Positions 26,235 to 34,924 of a stretch of DNA of 64,000 nucleotides are shown here, piece by piece. Source of the stretch: Shewanella subflava (GTDB lineage Bacteria; Pseudomonadota; Gammaproteobacteria; Enterobacterales; Shewanellaceae); assembly GCF_025971955.1 (NCBI RefSeq), contig NZ_JAPDMX010000003.1, positions 310,001-374,000 of the forward strand. The letters are read 5' to 3'. Under the pieces are notes generated by a model. The model ran no database searches. It was not told the DNA's origin and was given only the letters and a program-made list of their open reading frames with translations. The position numbers were made by a program, and so were the translations under genes. Every line of letters starts with the position of its first letter. Position 1 is the first letter of the stretch.

Positions 26235-27650
26235 ATGAATAGCAAAATCTCACTATTGGCGATGACTTTAGCGAGTGTTATGGGGTTAGGTTCATTTGCG
26301 AGTGCAAATGCGGCTAATGAAACTGATGCACTTGCTAAAGCCATTGCAAAACAAGAGGCGGAAATAGCTGCCTTAAAGCAGCAGCTAACTCTCATTACCC
26401 AGCAGCAACAGCAACAGTCTGATCAGCAACAAGTTGAGCGCGATACCTTAGCCGCAAAGGTTGAGCAGGTTGCTGATGAGGTTTCAAGCGCACAGGATCT
26501 CTTCAGCCGTTTCAGTTTTAAATCCTATGGCACAGCCAATTACACTAGTGATGAATATTTCGATAACGTACAAGACACCACACCAGAGCGGCGTAATCGT
26601 TTTGACTTAGAGCGCATCGTGACTGAATTTGGTTATCAGTTCACCGATGAGTGGAGCATGGAAGTTGAAATTGAATATGAACATGGCGGTACGGGCACGT
26701 CACTTGAATATGATGGTTTTGATGAGTTTGGTGAATTTGAATCTGAGGTGGAAGCGGGCGGCGAAGTCATTGTTGAGAAAGCCGAAATACGTTATCGCCC
26801 AAGTAAAGCGTTTGGGGTTAAGTTGGGTAATATTCATTTACCGATTGGCTTAACAAGCATGTTACATAAGCCTAATCAGTACCTTACTGTTCAGCGCCAT
26901 AAAAGCGAAGCGGCAATGTTACCTGCGGTTTGGAATGAAAACGGTATTGGTGTTTACGGTCAAGTCAGTGATTTTCATTATCAAGCCCAAATTGTCAGTG
27001 GCTTAAATTCAGAATATTTCCGCACTTATGATTGGTCTGCATCGGGTCATCAAAAACGCTTTGAGCATGTGAATGGGGACGACTTAGCCTTTGCTGGTCG
27101 TTTAGATTACGGCAATTTTAAAACGGGCAGCGCTGTAGGGGTTGCATATTACTATGGCAATACTTCAGGTAATCGTCATAAAAGTAATAAGTTAGATGTT
27201 GATGGTGCAATAAGTATTGTCTCTGTTGCCGGTGCGTTTGTAGAGGGACCATGGATTTTACGCGGCCAATACCTGTATGGCACTTTAGATGATTCAGATG
27301 CCATCACCCAAGCCAATAAAACTACCCCAGGTTTACGCCCAGGCAACTTTGCCCAGCTTGGGTCTGAATCACAATCTTTCTTTGTTGAAGCCGGGATGAA
27401 GCTGGATAGCTGGTTCAATATTCCAGTCACCGTGTTTGCCAATATTGATTATTCAAATCCATTAATGGCTGTCGAAACGGGCACGGCTAGCAAGCGCTTT
27501 GAAAATACCTGGAGCAGTCTAGGGCTGAACTACTTCCCAATTCCTGAAGTAGTGATTAAAGCCGAGGGCGGTTTACATCAAGTGGCGGTTGCTAGTATTC
27601 CAGACACAAACTTTTTTGCCTTAGGCGTGGGTTACCAATTCTCGCTATAA
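26235..27650 (+). CDS. outer-membrane porin with N-terminal coiled coil
   Basis: A 471-residue exported beta-barrel. A signal peptide (LASVMGLGSFASANA) leads to a short coiled coil with a Gln run (about residues 27-75), then a barrel of alternating strands ending in the aromatic-type terminus GVGYQFSL. The barrel has phosphate-selective-porin (OprP/O-like) flavour: AEIRYRPSKAFGVKLGNIHL and acidic loops (FDEFGEFESEVEAGGE). GGAGAG precedes the ATG at 26235. It leads a three-gene block behind a candidate Fur box, so it may admit an iron-related ligand; that is inference. Confidence 0.83.
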   Translation: MNSKISLLAMTLASVMGLGSFASANAANETDALAKAIAKQEAEIAALKQQLTLITQQQQQQSDQQQVERDTLAAKVEQVADEVSSAQDLFSRFSFKSYGTANYTSDEYFDNVQDTTPERRNRFDLERIVTEFGYQFTDEWSMEVEIEYEHGGTGTSLEYDGFDEFGEFESEVEAGGEVIVEKAEIRYRPSKAFGVKLGNIHLPIGLTSMLHKPNQYLTVQRHKSEAAMLPAVWNENGIGVYGQVSDFHYQAQIVSGLNSEYFRTYDWSASGHQKRFEHVNGDDLAFAGRLDYGNFKTGSAVGVAYYYGNTSGNRHKSNKLDVDGAISIVSVAGAFVEGPWILRGQYLYGTLDDSDAITQANKTTPGLRPGNFAQLGSESQSFFVEAGMKLDSWFNIPVTVFANIDYSNPLMAVETGTASKRFENTWSSLGLNYFPIPEVVIKAEGGLHQVAVASIPDTNFFALGVGYQFSL

Positions 27651-27707
27651 GCCATTAAACCTTTATTGATTATTGCTACACATTTATCTGATATACATGG
27701 AGTTACT

Positions 27708-28880
27708 ATGAAATTTACTTATTCAGCCATCGCGTTATCTTTAGTTATGGGCTTATCGGCCTGTGGTGGCTCTGGCTCAGATGAAGCCACCCCGACAACC
27801 CCGACAATTCCAACCGTACCTGATGACAGTTTCACATTTGGGGCTACTGAGATGATAACTAATCTAACGGATGAGGTTATTGTGGCGGGTTATGCTGATT
27901 TAGCCGCAAAAGGTGAGGCATTATTATTAGCCACACAAAGTTTGATTAACTCTACCTCTCAAGCAGATTTAGTGGCCGCACAAGCGGCATGGAAAGCTGC
28001 TCGTCAACCCTGGGAACAGGGCGAGTCACATATCTTTGGCCCGGTGGATTCGTTAAGCATTGATCCGCATTTAGACAGCTGGCCACTGAATACTTCAGAT
28101 TTACAAACCCAATTAAACAGTGCTGCAGGCTTTGATGCTGAAACCATTAAAGGTTGGAATGATGACGTACAGGGTTTTCACACCATGGAGTATTTATTGT
28201 TCGGTGATGGTGTTAATGATAACAGCAAAGATATTACCGAGTTGACCACCCGTGAGCGCGAATATTTAGTCGCCCTTGCTGAGGTGTTTCGTGATTACGC
28301 GAAGCAACTCGATGATGCATGGCAAATTAGCCATAACCCACAAGATGCTAATGCATTGCCATACGCTGAGTTATTAAAAGGCTCAGGTGCAGTCAATAAC
28401 ACTATTTACTCATCAGAACTTGCGGTGATTGAAGAGTTAGTTAACGGCATGATAGGCATTGTTGATGAAGTCGGTAACGGCAAAATTGCCGATCCATTTG
28501 GTGACTCATTAGCCACAGCTGATACCTCAAAAGTGGAGTCTCAGTATTCGTGGAACTCATTAACAGACTTTGCGAATAATATTATTGGTGTGCGTAACGT
28601 CTATCAAGGTGAGTTTACAGGTTCGCCAGACAAGCAAGGTATCATCGACTTTGTTGCCGCCGCAGATGCAACGCTTGCAACTCGAATTGCCAGTGAAATT
28701 GATGATGTTATCTTGAAAATTCAAGCAATTAAGGGCAGCTCAGACTTACCGTTTCGTCAAGCGATATTAGACGCCGATGGCCGTGCGCGGGTGCAAATAG
28801 CGGTAGACGCGTTATCTAAATTGCAGACGTCTTTAGAATCAGACGTATTGCCATTGTTATCGCAATGGAAAGCCAGTTAA
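27708..28880 (+). CDS. imelysin-family lipoprotein (IrpA-like)
   Basis: A 390-residue lipoprotein (lipobox LSAC, then a Ser/Asp/Thr/Pro linker) with an imelysin/peptidase-M75 domain. The conserved GxHxxE motif reads GFHTMEYLLFG; other family segments are AAWKAARQPWEQGESH and the C-terminal LPFRQAILDADGRARV. Imelysin proteins are iron-regulated and related to EfeO; they likely bind iron or a chelate rather than act as peptidases. GGAG lies five bases before the ATG at 27708. It follows the porin by 57 bases and ends at a strong hairpin before the di-heme gene. Confidence 0.9.
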   Translation: MKFTYSAIALSLVMGLSACGGSGSDEATPTTPTIPTVPDDSFTFGATEMITNLTDEVIVAGYADLAAKGEALLLATQSLINSTSQADLVAAQAAWKAARQPWEQGESHIFGPVDSLSIDPHLDSWPLNTSDLQTQLNSAAGFDAETIKGWNDDVQGFHTMEYLLFGDGVNDNSKDITELTTREREYLVALAEVFRDYAKQLDDAWQISHNPQDANALPYAELLKGSGAVNNTIYSSELAVIEELVNGMIGIVDEVGNGKIADPFGDSLATADTSKVESQYSWNSLTDFANNIIGVRNVYQGEFTGSPDKQGIIDFVAAADATLATRIASEIDDVILKIQAIKGSSDLPFRQAILDADGRARVQIAVDALSKLQTSLESDVLPLLSQWKAS

Positions 28881-28892
28881 CACTGCGGCCAT

Positions 28893-28926
28893 TAGCCCCT
28901 GTTTTCAATTGAAAACAGGGGCTTTT
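28893..28926 (+). terminator. terminator/attenuator between imelysin and di-heme genes
   Basis: AGCCCCTGTTTTC and GAAAACAGGGGCT form a 13-bp stem around AATT and run into TTTTAT. It lies inside the block, 26 bases before the next gene, so it may partly terminate and lower expression of the di-heme protein. Confidence 0.8.
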
Positions 28927-28951
28927 ATACACCTATAACAGTGTGAGTTAA

Positions 28952-30580
28952 ATGATGAAAATAACACTTAATGCTAACACCTTAATGTCAGTGATGATGA
29001 CAATCGGGTTAATCGGATGCGGTGGCAGCGGTGAAGAAACCACCACTACCCCAGAGCCACCCGTTGTGACTTATCCTGCGTTTACCGATATGACTGCTGC
29101 AGGCGGTGGGACAACCACCTATGATGCGAATAATTCTGGCCACGGCTTTTCAACACCAGCGCCGAACCTGACAGCAAGTGAACTGGCTCTGCATTTAGAA
29201 GGTGATGTGAATTTTGAAGCGTCTTTTACCACAGCGCCAAATTCTGAACACCCTGAACTAGATGGCTTAGGCCCAGTATTTAATAATGCAGATTGTAACT
29301 CTTGCCATCAACGCGATGGGCGCAATTCAACGCCATTTTTAGCTGCAAATGAAACTCGAGTAAAACTTGGGTCTGCTGCTGGGATCTTTTTAAGGATCAG
29401 CAAAGCGCCTGATGAGGTGTGTACTCAAGGGACGGCAGACAATAACTATTGTGCGCCTATAGCGGTGCCTGACTTTGGCGGACAGTTGTTTCATCGAGGC
29501 GTATTAAAGGCGAGAACCGACTGGGAAAGTAACGCCTTTGTGGGGCAGGCCGATGTGTATTTATCCTATGAGCGCACCGAAATCACCTATGCCGATGGTA
29601 AAGTCGTTCAATTGAAAAAGCCATTATTTGATGTGGAAAACCCTTACGATGCCCCAGGTGAAACCAAACAAAGTGCGAATATCACCTCTAATTTACTGCA
29701 AGATGATGTGCTGATGGGCTGGCGTAATGGCATGCCTGTATTCGGTTTGGGGTTGTTAGAAGCGATCCCCGAAGCGGATATTTTGGCTAACACGGATGAA
29801 AACGATGCCGATGGCGACGGCATATCTGGTCGTGCTAACTGGGTATTTGATGCCATCAAAGCCAGAGACGGAGTGGCACATCCGGTATCACTTGGGCGTT
29901 TTGGTTGGAAAGCCAATACTCCAAGTGTCAGAGTGCAATCACTCGGAGCATTAAGAGGGGATATTGGTATCACCAATCCATTGTTTCCTGATGAAAGCAT
30001 TGCTGGCACCAGTTTGCATGATGCCTATTTAACCCGCACTGGCTTTGTTGATACTGGTAGCGATGAAAATGGCGAGCCAGAAGCCGATGCGGCGTTCAGT
30101 GATGCCGTAACCTTTTATGCTGAAACCTTAGCTGTGCCAGCCAGACGCAATGTTGACAATAGTAATGTGCGGGAAGGCGCGCGCTTATTTGAACATATCA
30201 ATTGTACCGGCTGTCATGTGGCCTCTTTTACCACCAAAACAGCGGGAGACATTGGTGGTGAGCCGATGAGCGATAGTTTAAAAGGCCAAGTGATTTATCC
30301 CTTTACTGACATGTTATTGCATGACATGGGAGATGAATTGGCAGATGGTCGTCCTGACTTTTTAGCCAATGGTAATGAGTGGCGTACCCGTCCGTTATGG
30401 GGGATAGGGTTAACACAAACTGTGAATCCGCAAGCAGGCTTTTTACATGATGGTCGCGCAGCTACATTGGAAGAAGCGATTTTATGGCATGGCGGCGAAG
30501 CCAAAAAAAGTCAGCAAGCGTTTATGGCACTAACCCTGAGTGAGCGTGAACAAGTGATTGCGTTTTTAATGTCGCTATAG
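28952..30580 (+). CDS. di-heme c-type cytochrome lipoprotein (DUF1111, 'thiol oxidoreductase' type)
   Basis: A 542-residue exported protein. A lipobox (LIGC) is followed by a low-complexity linker, then two CxxCH heme sites, CNSCH (near residue 116) and CTGCH (near 413). The overall pattern is that of the DUF1111 di-heme family related to MauG/cytochrome c peroxidase, with GWRNGMPVFGLGLLEAIPE, LGRFGWKANTPSV and AGFLHDGRAATLEEAILWHG. Such genes accompany imelysins in Vibrio iron-regulated clusters. It probably does periplasmic redox chemistry tied to iron. Starts at one of two adjacent ATGs (28952/28955). Confidence 0.9.
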   Translation: MMKITLNANTLMSVMMTIGLIGCGGSGEETTTTPEPPVVTYPAFTDMTAAGGGTTTYDANNSGHGFSTPAPNLTASELALHLEGDVNFEASFTTAPNSEHPELDGLGPVFNNADCNSCHQRDGRNSTPFLAANETRVKLGSAAGIFLRISKAPDEVCTQGTADNNYCAPIAVPDFGGQLFHRGVLKARTDWESNAFVGQADVYLSYERTEITYADGKVVQLKKPLFDVENPYDAPGETKQSANITSNLLQDDVLMGWRNGMPVFGLGLLEAIPEADILANTDENDADGDGISGRANWVFDAIKARDGVAHPVSLGRFGWKANTPSVRVQSLGALRGDIGITNPLFPDESIAGTSLHDAYLTRTGFVDTGSDENGEPEADAAFSDAVTFYAETLAVPARRNVDNSNVREGARLFEHINCTGCHVASFTTKTAGDIGGEPMSDSLKGQVIYPFTDMLLHDMGDELADGRPDFLANGNEWRTRPLWGIGLTQTVNPQAGFLHDGRAATLEEAILWHGGEAKKSQQAFMALTLSEREQVIAFLMSL

Positions 30581-30651
30581 TGGTGTTAGCCGATACGTTT
30601 GTCGGCTTATTCTTTGCTGGGCACTGACAAAAATCAACGGGTATTAGACTA

Positions 30652-30685
30652 AAAGAAGCAAGGTATCGCCTTGCTTCTTTTTTTT
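30652..30685 (+). terminator. strong terminator after the iron-type cluster
   Basis: AAAGAAGCAAGG and CCTTGCTTCTTT form a 12-bp stem around TATCG, followed by eight Ts. A weaker hairpin (AGCCGA/TCGGCT) lies at about 30588-30607. Confidence 0.9.
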
Positions 30686-30781
30686 AGTGAACTTAGATGT
30701 TAATCACGTGATCTGTTTCAAGTTCATGGTGGGCTTTATCAAGTAATATAAACAATATTAATGACTTGATTCGGCGGACAT

Positions 30782-31303
30782 ATGACTCAGATCCTGCTTG
30801 TTTATTCCAGTGTTCATGGACAAACGCGTAAAATATGCGAATACATTCAACAAAAACTGCACCAAACTGGCCATCAAGTTACCTTAGCAGCATTAGATGA
30901 TGTTAATGATTTATCAGGCTTTGATAAAATATTTATCGGTGCCAGTATTCGTCACGGTAAGCATCGTCCTGCGCTGTACGAATTTATACAGCGTCATCAA
31001 GTTCAGCTTGAAACTAAACCCAGTGGCTTTTTCTCGGTCAGTTTAGTGGCCCGTAAACCCCACAAAAATACCCCTGAAACCAATGCCTATATGCAAGCTT
31101 TTTTGCAGCAAACCGTCTGGAAACCTAAGTTACTTGAAACCTTTGCCGGTAATTTAGATTATCAAGGGTATGGGCCAATGGATCGCAATATTATTCGTTT
31201 CATTATGTGGATAACCAAAGGGCCAACCGATCCCAATACTAAAGTTGAATATACCGATTGGCAAAAAGTGGATGATTTTGCACAACAAATGAAAGAGGCC
31301 TAA
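30782..31303 (+). CDS. hemG: menaquinone-dependent protoporphyrinogen IX dehydrogenase HemG
   Basis: Oxidises protoporphyrinogen IX to protoporphyrin IX with FMN and passes electrons to quinones, a late step of heme synthesis. The 173 residues form a flavodoxin-like fold matching E. coli HemG: YSSVHGQTRKI (FMN phosphate loop), IFIGASIRHGKHRPALYEFI, VSLVARKPHKNTPETNAY, and YTDWQKVDDFA at the end, including the long-chain insert specific to HemG. It is followed after four bases by a membrane cytochrome-like gene that begins translation behind GAGG inside hemG's last codons, so the two are coupled. Confidence 0.95.
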   Translation: MTQILLVYSSVHGQTRKICEYIQQKLHQTGHQVTLAALDDVNDLSGFDKIFIGASIRHGKHRPALYEFIQRHQVQLETKPSGFFSVSLVARKPHKNTPETNAYMQAFLQQTVWKPKLLETFAGNLDYQGYGPMDRNIIRFIMWITKGPTDPNTKVEYTDWQKVDDFAQQMKEA

Positions 31304-31307
31304 CGCT

Positions 31308-31823
31308 ATGGCGTTGTTGCCTATTTGGCGTCGCATTGAAACAAAGTTGCATGGGGTAGTGTTAGTGATGACACTGATGTTAGTGTGCACCAGTCCCTGG
31401 ATATTTATGGGAAAACAACTTAGGTCTAATGCTGGATTTTGGGATGTATTTCATGTTTATGGTGGATTGTTCACCGCCATTATTGCGTTATTGTTTGCCA
31501 TTAAAGTGTGCATTAAAGGTCAATGGCGCTTGTTTTTCCCCTGGTTAGTTGCGGATTTCAGTCAACTGAGTGCTGATGTTTCTGGGATAGTAAAAGGCCG
31601 TCTGCCCTTGTCTGGTGGTAAAGGTCTGCTTAGCGTCATTGAGGGTATTGGTGTTATCTTGCTACTGCTGGTGGCCTTATCTGGCGTAATTTGGTATTTG
31701 GCGGATCCCAGTGATGCCTTAATGTGGCGCAGTTATCATAAGATATTGGCCCAAGGCTTTATTGGATTTGTTGTTATTCATGTGCTGCTGGCGTTACTGC
31801 ATATTCGTGATTTTTTCGGTTAA
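31308..31823 (+). CDS. cytochrome b561/b6-like membrane protein coupled to hemG
   Basis: A 171-residue protein with four hydrophobic helices (about 17-35, 50-68, 108-130 and 147-165). Histidines sit at or near helix ends at residues 15, 49, 144, 158 and 165 (KLHGVV, DVFHVYGG, SYHKIL, VIHVLLALLHIRDFF), a pattern typical of di-heme b-type cytochromes. It resembles the Ni-hydrogenase/formate dehydrogenase cytochrome b group. The start lies four bases after hemG. It may take electrons from HemG or the quinone pool; that link is inference from context. Confidence 0.75.
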   Translation: MALLPIWRRIETKLHGVVLVMTLMLVCTSPWIFMGKQLRSNAGFWDVFHVYGGLFTAIIALLFAIKVCIKGQWRLFFPWLVADFSQLSADVSGIVKGRLPLSGGKGLLSVIEGIGVILLLLVALSGVIWYLADPSDALMWRSYHKILAQGFIGFVVIHVLLALLHIRDFFG

Positions 31824-31942
31824 TTCATTTATCTGCGTATTTTTACCATTAATTAACAGTATTTTATTGCTCGCTACTTGCTATTTAGATCGCCGAGCGG
31901 TCTAATCATGCCGCTTTTTGGCATAGGTATGGAGATGAATAG

Positions 31943-32524
31943 ATGCGAGCTGCTCTTTGTTGTTTATTGGCTTTAGGTGTTATTAGTGTGAGTGGTTGCA
32001 CTGCAACTCAAAATAATTTTGCTTCAAAAGTGAAGTCAGAAGGTGCACAACACCTTGATTTATCTCAGCAATGGGAACAAGGCGATAAGGATGTGAAGGC
32101 CGGAAATGAGCAATTACGGGATGGCCGTCAGTTAGTGCAAGAGGGGAATCTTGACATTCGCGAAGGTGAACGAGTAATGGCAGAAGCACAATTGGCTGCA
32201 GAACGTCATCGACAGGCTTTTCAAGCTTTTGCGGGTAACTTGCAAGGGGCGCAATCGGGTAAGCGCGCAGCTGAAATGTTACAGAAATTAGAAGATATTA
32301 GCGATCTTTGGGAAGATGCTGATGAGAAATACCTTGACGGTAAAGAACTGATTGAAGATGGTAATACTAAGTTAGCCGAAGGCGAAAGTGCCATTGAGCA
32401 GGGGCAAAATTTAGTCAACAGTGGTCGTCATCGTATGTCGCAAGCTGAAGCGAAATACCAACAACGCTCAGGTAAAGGAGTTGTTGAGCAAATGCACATT
32501 GAAGAGCAACCGCGAAACTTCTAA
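31943..32524 (+). CDS. helical lipoprotein with Gly-spaced repeats
   Basis: A 193-residue lipoprotein (lipobox VSGC, signal from residue 2). The mature part is charged and almost entirely helical. Short repeats with a Gly every 7-8 residues appear twice: GDKDVKAGNEQLRDGRQLV (about 50-75) and YLDGKELIEDGNTKLAEGES (about 133-155). No catalytic motif is visible. The repeats suggest an elongated coiled structure between membrane and periplasm. GGAGATG precedes the ATG. It is monocistronic, ends at a bidirectional hairpin and faces dsbA. Function unknown. Confidence 0.78.
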   Translation: MRAALCCLLALGVISVSGCTATQNNFASKVKSEGAQHLDLSQQWEQGDKDVKAGNEQLRDGRQLVQEGNLDIREGERVMAEAQLAAERHRQAFQAFAGNLQGAQSGKRAAEMLQKLEDISDLWEDADEKYLDGKELIEDGNTKLAEGESAIEQGQNLVNSGRHRMSQAEAKYQQRSGKGVVEQMHIEEQPRNF

Positions 32525-32538
32525 TTAGCGCCAATAAA

Positions 32539-32568
32539 AAACCGATATTGTTTACGCAATATCGGTTT
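32539..32568. terminator. bidirectional terminator between lipoprotein gene and dsbA
   Basis: AAACCGATATTG and CAATATCGGTTT form a 12-bp stem around TTTACG, with A-run on one side and Ts on the other, between two convergent genes. Confidence 0.8.
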
Positions 32569-32594
32569 AAATGAGGGTTATTGGAGCTTGAGTG

Positions 32595-33251
32595 TTACTT
32601 TTTCAGCGCCAAATAGTTCATCACATTGACTAAGTCATCAAGGGTACGCATTTCGTTCATATTGATGGCATATTTGTCGTTAACAATGAAGGTCGGCACG
32701 CTTTGAATGCGGAACATGACTTGTTGTTGACGCCATAAACTGAGTTTTTTCTCGGTTTCAGGGCTATCAGCTAATGCATCATATTTCGCGCCATCGATAT
32801 CAAATTTAGCAAACACTTTTTTGATGTCATCTCGGCTGTTTATTTCAGGAGCGTGTTCATGGCCTGGGGCGCTATGGTCGTGGCCAGAGTCGTTACCTTC
32901 ACCTTGAATCGCACCAAACATCGCTACTTTTAAGGCTTCTTGGTTATCGAATGTGTGAATAACGGCCAATGCTCGCATCACCTCGGTGCCGATGTCGCTA
33001 TTCATAAAATCAACGTGTTTGGTGTCGAATGTAACTTGCTTGTCTAAACCCGCTTTGATTTCAGGTATGTATTTGGTTTCCATATTGAAACAGTTGTGAC
33101 AATAGAAAGAGAAGAACTCGGTCACTTTAGGTTCGCTAGGAACCATTTTATTAGAAATTTGAGTATAGTGTTTGCCTTCAACAAATTGCGCGGCAAAGGT
33201 GCTCAAAGGAGCAATGGCTAAGGTAACGGCTAGTGCTAAATGTTTAAACAT
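32595..33251 (-). CDS. dsbA: thiol:disulfide interchange protein DsbA
   Basis: Periplasmic oxidase that donates disulfides to exported proteins; reoxidised by DsbB. Of 218 residues, the first 20 are the signal peptide (MFKHLALAVTLAIAPLSTFA). The thioredoxin active site reads FYCHNCF (Cys near 51 and 54) instead of the usual CPHC, and the cis-Pro loop is QSVPTF. A His-rich insert (GHDHSAPGHEHA, about 123-134) interrupts the helical domain. TGAGG lies five bases before the ATG at 33251, nine codons inside the longest frame. Single gene. Confidence 0.92.
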   Translation of the reverse strand: MFKHLALAVTLAIAPLSTFAAQFVEGKHYTQISNKMVPSEPKVTEFFSFYCHNCFNMETKYIPEIKAGLDKQVTFDTKHVDFMNSDIGTEVMRALAVIHTFDNQEALKVAMFGAIQGEGNDSGHDHSAPGHEHAPEINSRDDIKKVFAKFDIDGAKYDALADSPETEKKLSLWRQQQVMFRIQSVPTFIVNDKYAINMNEMRTLDDLVNVMNYLALKK

Positions 33252-33397
33252 GAAAACCTCAAAAAGTATGTTTATCAATAGTGCTTACAGGGCTAATGAT
33301 GACATATTTTGTCAAAGTCTGTGGCTAAATTTGTGTGATCCAGTTGTTATTTGAGACAAATATTCGCATTGACTCATCAGCTTTGTGATGTTGAGCG

Positions 33398-34054
33398 TTA
33401 AGCGACGAGGCTTTTATCACGCAATGTTTGCCAGGCTTCGCAGACTTCTTTGAAGCGTTCGGCATTGCCCTGATCGCGATCAGGATGCCATTTTAAGGCC
33501 AGTTTTTTCCATTGCCTTCTGATGTCTCTATTGGACGCGGTTTCATCTAGTTCGAATACTTTTAATGCATGTCCTTTATTCATTAATTGGATGTTTATCC
33601 CTATGTATTCCTGATAACTGCTCCAGAAAGACTCCAGCATTTCACGCACCACATTGACGCAGGTATCGTAATTTTTCCAATCAAGGTAGTAGTCACGCAG
33701 TGCTGCGTCCTGACGATGTAACAGGTCGGCATTGCTTGGGACAATACGAAACAACTGAATTTCCATTGATTTGACTTGAAGCCATTGTTTAGGCAATAAA
33801 ATATCTTGTAATTCATACAGGGCATTCATCAATAAGAAGTTACGCTTAAAGAGATCTTTTTCCGGCAGGGGATCTAAGTCGTGCATTAAGCCTTTTTTTT
33901 GTAATTCAGCGGCAAGATGATGCACTTTCCAGCTTTGATTCGATGACTGCAATAGACTTAATAACGGCCAAATAAGGGGGTTATCACCTTTTGGCGTCGA
34001 CATTTCTGAGGAGGGCTCTGTCAATGAGGCAGTTGAATGTTTTTCAAATAACAT
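33398..34054 (-). CDS. DnaJ-related protein with C-terminal J-domain
   Basis: A 218-residue cytoplasmic protein. Residues about 25-150 match the 'DNA-J related' N-terminal domain (NPLIWPLLSLLQ, KRNFLLMNALYELQ, DYYLDWKNYD). The C-terminal 55 residues form a J-domain with the HPD motif in LALKWHPDRDQGNAERF, which would stimulate a DnaK-type Hsp70. The client is unknown. Start codon context is weak. It is divergent from the phosphoribosyltransferase gene. Confidence 0.9.
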   Translation of the reverse strand: MLFEKHSTASLTEPSSEMSTPKGDNPLIWPLLSLLQSSNQSWKVHHLAAELQKKGLMHDLDPLPEKDLFKRNFLLMNALYELQDILLPKQWLQVKSMEIQLFRIVPSNADLLHRQDAALRDYYLDWKNYDTCVNVVREMLESFWSSYQEYIGINIQLMNKGHALKVFELDETASNRDIRRQWKKLALKWHPDRDQGNAERFKEVCEAWQTLRDKSLVA

Positions 34055-34235
34055 ACGAGCGTCTTAATCCTGATTTGGCGATAAAAAATACTATGCCATA
34101 GTGATGATGTAAGGAAAAGCTGATTTTTATTCTGCGAATATTGGAGTAATGACGCAATATCTGTGAACAATGCAGGCAAAGTATGTTGATTTGGTATAAA
34201 ATTCGCCGCAATAAAAATGGGGGGGGCACAGACCA

Positions 34236-34802
34236 ATGACCGATAAACACTTTATTAGCGCACAACAATTACTTGAAGATTCATTCCGCTTAGCCGCGCA
34301 AGTTTATGAATCTGGCTTTCGACCGCAATTTATTGTTGGTATATGGCGCGGTGGCGCACCAATTGGTATTGCTGTTCAAGAATATTTTGATTTCAAAAAG
34401 GTTGAAACTGACCATATTGCGGTGCGTACTTCATCTTATTACGGTATTGGTACTGACAAACAAGATAAGAATATTAAAGTGCATGGTTTGCATTACATTA
34501 TTGAAAATGCCAATGCCAGCGATGGCTTATTGATTGTTGATGATGTGTTTGATTCGGGTCGTAGCATTCATGCATTGATCGGTAAATTACAAAAATTCAT
34601 GCGCTTGAATATACCCAGTGATATTCGTGTTGCTTGCCCATACTACAAACCAAACAACACTAAAGTGCCACTCAAACCCGATTATTTTATTCACTCATCG
34701 GAAGAGTGGTTAGTGTTCCCACATGAAGTAACAGGGTTAACGCCTGAAGAAATTGCAAGCGGTAAAGGTGATTTTAAAAACATCCAAGATTTATTTATCT
34801 AA
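34236..34802 (+). CDS. purine-type phosphoribosyltransferase
   Basis: A 188-residue type-I phosphoribosyltransferase. The PRPP-binding loop reads LLIVDDVFDSGRSI (about residues 98-111) and the N-terminal loop FIVGIWRGGAPIG matches the pyrophosphate-binding site. It resembles hypoxanthine/xanthine-guanine salvage enzymes, but base specificity cannot be read with certainty. A run of Gs nine to fifteen bases before the ATG serves as an unusually G-rich ribosome binding region. Monocistronic, closed by a strong terminator. Confidence 0.85.
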   Translation: MTDKHFISAQQLLEDSFRLAAQVYESGFRPQFIVGIWRGGAPIGIAVQEYFDFKKVETDHIAVRTSSYYGIGTDKQDKNIKVHGLHYIIENANASDGLLIVDDVFDSGRSIHALIGKLQKFMRLNIPSDIRVACPYYKPNNTKVPLKPDYFIHSSEEWLVFPHEVTGLTPEEIASGKGDFKNIQDLFI

Positions 34803-34850
34803 ACTGGGTATTTTTACAACAAATTTGCTAGAATAGTAAACATTATACTA

Positions 34851-34883
34851 GTGCGCCAACAAACTTTGTTGGCGCACTTTTTT
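34851..34883 (+). terminator. terminator of the phosphoribosyltransferase gene
   Basis: GTGCGCCAACAA and TTGTTGGCGCAC form a 12-bp stem around ACT, followed by six Ts. Confidence 0.92.
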
Positions 34884-34924
34884 ATCCAACGACTTTTGCT
34901 AAACAAGAAGAATTGATTACCCTT

